Origin: Mesocentrotus franciscanus
Taxonomy: Eukaryota > Echinodermata > Echinoidea > Camarodonta > Strongylocentrotidae
DNA: 64,000 nt
Assembly (NCBI GenBank): GCA_037976565.1
Contig: CP137679.1
Location: 7,547,973 to 7,611,972, forward strand
Direction: 5' to 3'
This document shows positions 55,108-64,000 of the stretch, piece after piece. Every line of letters begins with the position of its first letter. Position 1 is the first letter of the stretch. A program made the translations under genes and the position numbers. The notes below the pieces were generated by a model. That model did not search any database and was not told where the DNA came from. It was given only the letters and a program-made list of their open reading frames with translations.

Positions 55108-55800
55108 GTTATGCAGTTTTATTCGTATGTTTCGGCATGGTTACTGTTGATTCACCCTATGAGTCTAGGGGCGCATCCAGAATTGTTCTAAAGGGTCAAT
55201 TCACATACCCCCCCCCCCGAAATTAAGTGGTATCTGCAGCTGCTATCTATACAATATACTGGCCTATGCAAACCAACCAACCAACCAAACAAAGATAAAA
55301 ACAAACGTACATCAAATCGTATTTTCGAGCTTGTTTTTCCCCTTCTTTTGAGGATCCAAAGGATTCGAGTGGGAGGGGAGGGCTGCGAGCTTTTATTATT
55401 GAATAGTTTAACAAGCCCATTTTTCTCGGGGGGGGGGCCTCATCCCCTGGTTCCGCCGAAAGTTTTATGTAGTTTTATTCATTTATTTAGGCATGGAGAT
55501 TGGTCCACATATATCTAGGGGCGGATCCAGAATTGTCTGCAAGGGCAGATATACACATTCTTTCCCCTCGAAATTAAGTGTTATCTGCTATTTACAAAAT
55601 ACTGGCCTGTGAACAGAAAGCAAGACAGCAATCAAGCAAGCAAGCTGAACCCAACCCCCTCAAAAAAGAAGAAGACTGCTTTCGTTCCTTTTAGGTTCCG
55701 AGAGGGCGGGGAGGGGATGGGGGCTGGGGCGGACGAACCCCTCTATCCCTGAATCCGTCGAGGTATCATCACGTGTACGGGCATGTTTTGTGCATTATTT
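55108..55800. repeat. Two tandem units of about 360 bases
   Basis: GCAGTTTTATTCGTATGTTT, CTAGGGGCGCATCCAGAATT and GAAATTAAGTGGTATCTGC recur from about 55468 as GTAGTTTTATTCATTTATTT, CTAGGGGCGGATCCAGAATT and GAAATTAAGTGTTATCTGC. The GGGGCGGATCCAG word is typical of mobile-element ends. Confidence 0.75.
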
Positions 55801-57590
55801 ATGTGCTTAGCGTTCGAGGTTGAATTTAAATCATTCCATGAGACCATGGTCATCAAGTTAAGTTCAAATACATTATGTTTATTTTACTAGAATCGAATGA
55901 TTCGTCCGTTGCAATCACACGTGCTTTCCAATATAGTCATGATAGTGACTTTCATGATATCTCTGAGTTACTTTACATCCCGCTTCCATATCAAGAAATA
56001 TATTTACTTTAAATTGTTTGATATGTAATTACCAGTATTTTAATAAAAGCTATAAACGTGACATGATACTGTTAAGTCGCTGGACGTGCCAAATGTATTA
56101 TTTTCCCTATTATTGTACGGCTACGGGATATCTGAATGAGGATCCTAGGTGTGGACTGTAAGGTTTTTTTTTCTTATTGCTTACTGAAGTAAACTTTCTT
56201 ATATAAACAGTGATTTACAGTGTTCGTAAATAGAAAGAAAAAAATGACCTTGAGAGAACTTTCGGCAATTAATGAGTTAGCAGCTTATTTCTTATCAGGG
56301 TGGACACATGATGGGTGCCAAACAAACTTGGCCTTGCTTGTTTTGAGAGTTGTTATCAGAAAACCCAGACAATGTTTTTCTCATTGCAGGGATAGATTCA
56401 CAAACAAACAATGAAGACAATTAAGGGAAGATTAACATGACGATAATCTCTAGTAGAGGTTAGGAATTGACCCTGAGCTTTCTCAAGTTTATTCTTATGA
56501 TATGTGGATATCGCAGGAGTAGTAATGCCCCATGAAAACAATTCTCTTGAAGCGCTCTAGCGTGTGAAAGATTTGTAATTAACTTTTGGACCAATTCTGA
56601 TGTTTTATGATTGTGTAGTCCTGCATGAAGCCTGTCTGTGTCCAGTAATTTTCATTGTTCTTTAACTTGTTAGTTATGTCGGGTTAATGAACTGTACTTG
56701 AAATGTCAGGTGTTTAAACTAGGGGAAGGAAAGGTGTTAACACAAAACAATTTTTAAGAGACTGAAATCTCTCCTACAGAAGTCTTTCTCAAATGCCAAT
56801 TACTTTTTTCTAAATGATTTTAACACTGTTCGTGATGACGGCATGCATATAGCTAGACTAAATTTACCTAACCCGTCATTATCACCTTATTTTTCCTTAT
56901 GAAATATTGAAAGAAAACGCGGTACTACAGCCTATACTTACACATGAGGACTGTTCCTACAAACATTCTGTGAAATGGTGTTTTAGGGCGGGTGTGTGTG
57001 GTTAAAGGTGGCCGGGTGCGTGATGTTCATGAGGGCGCTTTTCAATACATGATATTATTTTGATTTTTCATTTCCATTTGTTAGTGACATAAAGATATGA
57101 AAAATTAATCGAATACTTCCATCTCTAGCTGTACTTATTTGTTTCACAGAACAATTCATATATTTTTGTTATCTGGAACAGAAATCGTACAATTTAATAA
57201 AAACTGAAATGTGCCTTGGAAAGACCTTGGATAGACATTTCGGTGCTTCCGTAAAACCCTCGCCGTGCGCGGATTAATGTGAAAAGAGACAAGAGCTCAA
57301 AACTTTACCGTCTCCATAGATTAACAAGGGAAAACAAGGTTTTTTTAAGAATAATTATTTATAATTAAATTGGCTATAATTACCCTATTATGACTTTGAT
57401 ATTTGCGTCAAATGTGATCATTAATTTGAAGACATGGACTATCATAATAAAAACTCGAAAAGCTGAGGAGACCTCACATAAATTTGCAGCAACATGGGTG
57501 CTTTTGCCCTTCAAAAAAATCTCAACTGCCATGGGTTAACACGCAAGGACAATACTTTTAAGAATAATTATCCTGCCCCTAGTATCCCTT
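55801..57590. other. Intergenic, nothing assigned
   Basis: AT-rich, no exon recognised. The frame at 56220 (64 codons) has no motif. Confidence 0.45.
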
Positions 57591-57594
57591 TAAA

Positions 57595-58015
57595 AGGCTG
57601 TGAGATGGGATTTTTATGAAATTCTAAGTGCATGCCCTACTGCTTCACCTCTGTTAACTGCCCCTATTCAAGTCGGAGAGGTGCCCCTTAACATTGACAA
57701 GTGCCCCTTTTCCTTTCTAATAAGTGCAACTTACCTTCTAATAAGTGCCCCTTTTCACCCTTTTTTGACGTGTGCCCTTTTTCCTTCGAAAATTGCCCCT
57801 TTTCCTTTATAATAAGTGTCCCTCTGCCATTCTCATAAGTGCCCCTTTAAGCGTGCGAGAAGTGCCCCTTTTCACCTCTGATAATTGTCCCTATTTTTGA
57901 CACGTGCTCCTTTTCTTTTCTAATAAGTGTCATTTCCCCCCTTCTGATAATTGTCCCTATCCCTTTCCTTCCTCCATAACATGTGCCCCTAATTTAGAGC
58001 GGCTAAGACCACCTG
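57595..58015 (+). repeat. Tandem AATAAGTGCCCCTTTTC repeats, block 1
   Basis: About 15 degenerate units of 20-35 bases, each with AAGTGCCCCTTTT or ATAATTGTCCCT. An open frame of 70 codons is repeat-derived. The inverted counterpart is at 63290-64000. Confidence 0.85.
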
Positions 58016-58665
58016 CTTTCGAATTTCCCCAAAAACCTCGCACGCTGTGCTCGGTCGCATTTATAGTTGGTGTAATAATGTAACTCAGTTATTTAAGGTC
58101 TTTTCAGTATTAAATGATAGAATTGTGCTTAAAATCCCATCATGACCGCCCTCCTTATAAGATCGAATTGGTTCACAAATCCTAAATTTTTTGCTTGCTT
58201 GCTTCACTCGTCCACACATTTGATTTGATTTTGATTTGATTTGATTTCTGCATTTTTCCAAATATAATATAAATGAATTACAAAGAACATATAAATGTAA
58301 GGTATAATACAACATATACAAACAATAATTACTTCATGTCAAAATGTTTTTTTTTAACATCTTTTTTTACATGTGTACATAAAATAACGAAACTTAATAT
58401 TTCCATAACATATTATCATAAATTTGAAGTATTATCCTAACTGTTTGTAGAAAAAAGTGCAGAAGACCGCAATCATAAGCGATGCTTGACGAGGATGGCG
58501 GCCTCAAAAAAAAAACTTATAATGAAAAAGTGTTTAAACATTTGTGTATGGGTTTGTGAGTGTGTTGTGTAAGTGTATATTATGTTGAAGACCTTCAATC
58601 CAACTGTATACTATGAGGTTTAAGCAGTATCTTGGAAAAGAGAACAATACAATATTGAAATCCCC
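58016..58665. other. AT-rich spacer
   Basis: Has a short (TTTGA)n tract at 58222-58245; nothing else assigned. Confidence 0.5.
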
Positions 58666-58830
58666 CTTGTAATTTATTAATCACAATGTAGGGGTATATA
58701 CCAATGTCTAAACATTGTATGTATATTATCCCTTTGAGGTTTCCCTTTGTAGGTGCCCCTCTTGTTTCCAGGAAGTGCCCTTTTTGTTGGTGCCCCCATT
58801 TTGGAAGACTCTTTGCTGACCCTGGTTAAT
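58666..58830. repeat. Inverted partner of 62870-63060
   Basis: AATGTAGGGGTATATACCAA, GAGGTTTCCCTTTGTAGGTG and CAGGAAGTGCCC pair with the complementary words near 63000 and 62920. Confidence 0.75.
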
Positions 58831-59081
58831 TTGTTTGTATTTGTTTTTTGTTGTTGTGTGTTTTTGCCTTGCTTGCTTGAATGTCAACCAGTTTGGAGTA
58901 AACATTTACTCCTTTAACAAATCAAATTATCTTTTTTTTGGTTTTCTTTCATATCGAAACGTTTGGAGCTAATTGGACCCTATTGTAACTGAAGAAAATG
59001 CATCAGTCATGCTATGTGCACACAAGAGATTACATATCCCGTATCTCTGTGCAGTCGGTGTCGTTCCACCACTGTTCGTTA

Positions 59082-60433
59082 GGGGCTTTTCGTTTGTGTG
59101 GACGAGAACCTGGACCGCCACGTGTGACATCCTTTTAAGGTTATGTGATGTCCTCTTAAGGCACTGCCGGGCACGGCCCAGTGCCTTAACCCTAATAATT
59201 TAGTAATTTTTTTTTACACGCTAGCCTGGCCATTTCTGTGATAAATACCATAGAAGCGACTAATATTAGAGTCTAGCAGCCTACATGCGTGCATTATACC
59301 ATGGACCTAGTAAGGTCCATGATTATACATGTAGAACATGCATGGCAATCATCAGATGAAGACTTAGGTGGCCCCTGTAAATGAGACGGCCATCGCAGCC
59401 ATCGGGCGATGGAATTCAAGAACTTAATTTAATTTAATTTAGGAGCTTTACATTAATCTTGATCTAAGGACACACGAACGAACGAACGATCAGCTAATAA
59501 AGCGAGCAACCAAGTTCACCCACACGCTGCACTAGCTAACTACGTGCATGCTTATGTGCATGTAGGCTTTCGCACCAGCGCACTTTTACGAGTATTACGG
59601 CGAAAATGGCCAGGCTAGCGTGTAAAAAAAATATTCGCGGCCGGGCTATTTGAGTTCTTAATACGGCCGGGGGGCCATTATGGCCCCCTAAGATCTCGGC
59701 CGTGAAACGGCCGATCGCCGCGAAAATTTGCATGCATGTCAAGTGAAGTGTATAGAATACTATAGCAATTTCAATTTTTTGAAAAATTACTCATTTGCAT
59801 ATTTATGGTAAATTATGCAAATAAGGTCAAAAATTCATATTTTTACCCATAAATCATATATTCTTCATATTTAAGCTTTCTTTTCCACTACATATATTTG
59901 TTAGACCATTTGGAATAATAATACGAAAAAAATTTGAAAAAAGCTAGGTTATTCCTTATGTTATCTCTTGTTTTGATAATTTCTTATGTATTTCATTGTT
60001 TTTTTAACTTATGTATTTTATTGTTTTTGTTGTTTTATTTCATTTCTAACTATAATTTAACTATTTTGACCCCAAAACAAACACCTAAACTTTAAACAAG
60101 ACCAAATAACCAATGTTTTATCTCTTTTAGGAAAAATGATATTTCCATATGTTTTGTACACAAATCACGAAAATGAGCGATTTTCGGGCCGACATGTAAA
60201 GACAAAAGGTCACGTGACTTTGTAACGGTAGGTCCGATTTTCAAAAAAATTGTTTTAAAAGATGCGCAAGACTCGAAAGAATAAAGTCATGAAGCGGCGG
60301 GGCGTCATCCGTATGCGTTCCCGCACAATCAGAAAAATCGCGGAGGGGGGCATGATGGCCCCCGGCCTTATTAGGGTTAACACAATGTCACACGCGGCAG
60401 TCCACGTTCTCGTCCACACAAACGAAAAGCCTC
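59082..60433. mobile_element. 1.35 kb TIR element, relative of the MITE at 22546
   Basis: TA, GGGGCTTTTCGTTTGTGTGG at the left and CCACACAAACGAAAAGCCTC, TA at the right. ACGAGAAC, GCCACGTGTGACAT and TTAACCCTAATAA continue the inverted ends. No transposase frame; the interior has nested inverted repeats and AT-rich DNA. Confidence 0.8.
59206..59632. mobile_element. Nested inverted-repeat unit
   Basis: TTTACACGCTAGCCTGGCCA (59206-59235) is mirrored by TGGCCAGGCTAGCGTGTAAA (about 59608-59629). It includes the hairpin ACCATGGACCTAGTAAGGTCCATG near 59300 and (GAAC)n at 59475. Confidence 0.65.
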
Positions 60434-60539
60434 TAAGTGCGTGGACCGTGACAATAGGCGACACAGTTCTCAAACTGAATCATCTCACCAAAAACTTTCG
60501 CTCGGCAAAGATGTAATGGTCTTTACATCTTGGAGACGC

Positions 60540-61470
60540 GGGGGTAACATTGACCAATCAAAACGAGTCTTATATGGTTGGAAAGATAAAATTACATAAA
60601 AACTAGTTTTCTCAAACTAAAAATTAGAAGAGGGCGGTATGCCGAATTGTGACATGGTAATAAAGCTCTGTCGCCCGACCCGTTGATTTTACACAGAAAA
60701 ACGAGCTGAAAATAACGGTAAATTGACTACTTTAAAAAATAAAACACAATAGTAAATCATAATGCAATTGTAATTTTTTTTCTTTACTAGAAAGAACATA
60801 GTCTTTGTCGTATTATACAAATCAATCTAGGCAAAATATGTGGTACTTTTAGCAGAATGGAGATGGATGTAAAAAAATACTTGTTTTTCACGTCATAATT
60901 CTCCATAGAACATTTTTTTTGCTAATAAAACAAGCACTGTTCAGTGACCCAAACCTTTTTGATATTTAATTGTTTTGTGGATCAAAGATTCCTCAGTTTG
61001 CATGAATGTCTGAATATTAAAAATGTCTTGTACACTTGAAATCCATTCTATAGAGAGTTTGATTTTTAACATCATATTTTATATAATCTACATGTACGGA
61101 TATTATTTGAATTTCTTTTTTATAGAAACTAAGACATTGATTTGGCAAAAAATAAAGCAGATGGCATATTGTTTCGATTCTTGAAATTCTTGCCAAATAT
61201 TGCAGCGATCATTCATTACATTAAAGCTCATTAAAGCCGTGGTGGCAGGTCTGGACCCCCTCCACCACTCCGGTCACATGCATTTTTTCCTCCCCTTTCC
61301 ACCTCTCACTCCCCCTTTATGGAGCAGTTAGGGTTCATTCCTGATTGCTTTGGGACGTAATTTTGTATTAGAGTGGATTATGCCACGATTTTACCCTTTA
61401 AACTTAACGTTGTTAACAAGCAGTAAAGAAAGAAGAAAATAAGAAATAAGAAACGTCTTGATAAAAGCTA
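60540..61470. other. AT-rich spacer
   Basis: No exon, RNA or repeat partner recognised. Confidence 0.45.
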
Positions 61471-61474
61471 GGTG

Positions 61475-61650
61475 GTGGTCTACATGGATCACATGGTTCG
61501 CGGTTCGAGTCCCGCCACGACGCTAATGTCCTTTGGCAAGACATTAATCTACATTTGCCACTCTATATCCAGGTGAAGTAAATGGATACCCGGTAGGAAG
61601 AATTTCCTTGAATGCTTTAGCGCCTTATTAAAGGTAGGACTACTATGTCC
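61475..61650 (+). mobile_element. tRNA-derived SINE
   Basis: Head GGTGGTCTACATGGATCACA and B-box GGTTCGAGTCCCGCC, then TCCTTTGGCAAGACATTAAT, CTACATTTGCCACTC, CAGGTGAAGTAAATGGATAC and TTGAATGCTTTAGCGCC. The best-preserved of three copies in the window. Confidence 0.7.
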
Positions 61651-62850
61651 CATTTGCAGGCCAAAAAATGAAAAGGTTAAATTCCAACGGCATTTGAAAA
61701 ACAATACTAATTTAAAACTTCCATTAAAATGATTAAGGGCTTGAAAAGGGCCTTTAGTGGGAAAATAACGACCATGAGTTGTCGAATCGACTTAAGTGAT
61801 TGCAATCATCTAAGTATCATCTAAGTATTTTCAGATCCTTTTAACGAATGGTCGTACGTTTTGTGCAGCACAAAAAAATTCAATCAGTTTAATTTTGGCC
61901 ATTACAAGTTGTGCGTTATTGATGTAGACAAACGCTCATGTACTTGTTACAGCTCATTTTATGTATGTTATTACCAAAGAAAAAAAGATGTCAGTCAGTC
62001 ACTCAATAGTATCTTACAGTGAAGTCTAGAAGGTAAACGGGTTTCCTTGCATAATTTGAATACTAGGACACTGCTAATGTTTAAATTTCACAGATAGGAC
62101 ATGACTCCTGCAAAGTTCTACAGAATTTGATGTTGGCTGCAAAAGGGACATAGTATGATATTTTGTATTAGGCGCAGTACAGTTTCTTCATCTAGTAGAT
62201 GCGCTATATAAATGGACCTGTTAGTGTTAATATACCTTCGACTTCTCGAATCTCGGCATAGTACTACAATGTGTTTGCGTGCCCATGTTAAGTGAGTCAG
62301 CACTCTCCGTATTATTTTTTTTTTGTTTTAAGTGAAATTTTATTTCCTTCCTCACGTGCATAAATTCACATTACAAGAAATTATCACAATAAGTCATATA
62401 GAACAAGATCTTCGATACAAGACATTTCATAATCTAGATTAATACTCTCTGTCTTTAATTACTGAATGTCGCCCTCTGTTGCTTTAGTAGGCCTACTGAT
62501 AATCAGTGAGGTTATACTAGTTGTTTTCATTACATAAAAATGTGATTTGTAGATATACTTGAAAGTTTTGTTACCGAAGAATGAGGGAGTTTTATTTTTA
62601 ACTGTATTCTACTCTAAATGTAGTTTTTTTTAAGGGAAACAAAAATTGATGAAAGCAAAACAAATTACATCTATCTTTCCCCTATATAATGCCTTTCCAT
62701 AGAGAGAGAGCGAGAGAGAGAGAGAGAGAGAGAGAAGGGACACAGAGAGAAAATTATTGTGTTTTGCCTGTCATATTTTTTTCGAGATTGTATGCGGCCC
62801 CCCTTTTCTAATCAGAATCCTTGATTCCCTCATTTGTTTTAACATAACAC
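61651..62850. other. Intergenic, mostly unassigned
   Basis: GATGCGCTATATAAATGGAC at 62190 looks like a SINE tail. There is an (AG)n run at 62700-62735. No exon found. Confidence 0.45.
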
Positions 62851-62854
62851 AACC

Positions 62855-64000
62855 AGGGGCGGCGGAGCGACTTCTAAAGTGGGGAGGGGGGCATCAACAA
62901 GAAAGAGCACTTTCTGGAAAAAAGGGCACCTACAAAGGGAAATCTCAAAGCGAAAATATACAATTTTATTTAGACATTGGTATATACTCCTATATTGTGA
63001 TTACATTATCAGGGATGATTTCAATATTTCAATCATACACAATATTGCTTAAGCATCATACTTTGCAGTTGGGTGTGGTGGTCTGAAAATTCATTTGCGA
63101 GCTAGCGAAGCGAGCGAGAAAAAAATTAAAGATTTGTCAGGTCGCAGTGCGCAAAAAATATTACATCTTATAAAGAGGAAAACAACAACAATCCTGATGG
63201 GTTTATAAGCACATTCTCATAATCTTTGGTAAGTAACATAATTATATCATCTATGAATACGAGCGAGCTTTGGGGGAAATTGCTCTTAGTCGCTTTAAAT
63301 TAAGGGCACATTTAATGATGAGAGGAAAGGGAACACTTATCGAAAGGGATAAGACACTTATTAGAAAAGAAAAGGAGCACGTGTCAAAGTACAAAGGGTG
63401 ATTATCAGAGGTGAAAATGGGGCACTTCTTACACTTGAAAAGAGGCATTCACCTGGGATAAAAAAGGCACTTATGAGATTAGGAAATGGGCATTTTTCCA
63501 TTATTTGTATATTTTTCCTACATTGTTTTTCTCCATTAAAAGCCGTATTTTTTTTTGATTGATGTAATAAAAAGAATCCCATTGGTTAAATTGGAAATGT
63601 TTAATCATGTTAAAAGGACATCAATGAAAACAGGTTTGATGATTCGATTGTTTCTTTTTTATCCTGTATAAATATGTTAGATAAATTAATTTTAAAAAAA
63701 TTGTCTACGGAAACGGGGCACCCATCAGATTTTGATAGGGGCATTTATAAGAGGTGAAAAGGGGCACTTATCGCACCTGAAAGGAAGCATTGACCAGTGT
63801 GAAAAGAGGCACTTATAATAAAGGAAAATGTGCACTTGTTGAAAGAAAAGGGGCACCGATCAGATTTTAATAGGGGCATTTATCGGAGGTGAAAGGGGGC
63901 TTTTAGGAGAAGGGGGAAGTGGCTCTTATTAATAAGAGGCACATGTTAAATAAATGGGGCACTTATCAGAGATGAAAAGGGGTAATTATGAGAAGCAGAA
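62855..64000 (-). repeat. GTGCCCC repeat block 2, inverted relative to block 1
   Basis: Units GAAAAGGGGCACTTAT and CAGAGGTGAAA run on from 63290 to the window end. 62910-63060 mirrors 58666-58830. The block continues past 64000. Confidence 0.8.

Noticed and set aside
60262..60516. Basic frame that might be a transposase fragment
   Set aside because: No catalytic DDE or HTH pattern; it overlaps the inverted end of a TIR element.

Overview
ORGANISM. The window is animal nuclear DNA. It is AT-rich and repeat-dense, and its genes are built from short exons of about 80-280 bp with GT-AG introns of up to 6 kb. A (6-4) photolyase, a cytosolic sulfotransferase, a PhyH-type dioxygenase, tRNA-derived SINEs, Helitron-like elements and many foldback or TIR elements together suggest a marine invertebrate. 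An echinoderm such as a sea urchin or relative is my best guess, but this is inference from gene content and repeat style, not a database match. GENES. Four genes are supported and all lie on the minus strand. (1) A cytosolic sulfotransferase (SULT1-like) runs from an ATG at 17002 to a stop at 4109. It has six coding exons that join in phase to about 317 aa. Its last exon is present a second time, unchanged, at 206-315. (2) A PhyH-family Fe(II)/2-oxoglutarate dioxygenase runs 32186-26191 in seven exons (about 285 aa). It carries an apparent one-base deletion in exon 6. (3) A (6-4) photolyase runs 50279-36965 in ten coding exons (about 524 aa). It carries apparent one-base deletions in exons 7 and 9. 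(4) A small two-exon gene for a secreted acidic protein of about 128 aa, of unknown function, starts at 54617 behind a TATA box. All exon boundaries were placed by hand from splice signals, phase and family motifs. LAYOUT. 1-6424: SULT 3' end with a tandem duplication, interrupted by a 1.9 kb TIR element. 6425-17002: SULT exons; the large intron 4 is filled by three head-to-tail Helitron-like copies, and intron 1 holds three inverted-repeat elements. 17003-26190: intergenic, with SINE/MITE nests, a split 6.5 kb inverted repeat, and a broken non-LTR reverse transcriptase carrying a MITE. 26191-32186: PhyH gene. 32187-36889: intergenic duplications and CT-rich DNA. 36890-50281: photolyase gene with introns full of foldback elements and two arrays rich in DR1-type motifs. 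50282-54617: repeats and the secreted-protein gene. 54618-64000: no gene seen; tandem repeats, a 1.35 kb TIR element, a SINE, and two inverted blocks of a repeat built on GTGCCCC. FUNCTION. The genes do not form a pathway: conjugation of small molecules, oxidative hydroxylation, UV-lesion repair and a secreted product. I found no convincing new multi-gene system. The points most worth follow-up are the duplicated identical SULT terminal exon, the possible in-frame splice from the secreted leader gene into the photolyase, the three single-base frameshifts at short homopolymers (likely sequence errors), and repeats that carry many intact TGACGTCA and DR1 motifs.
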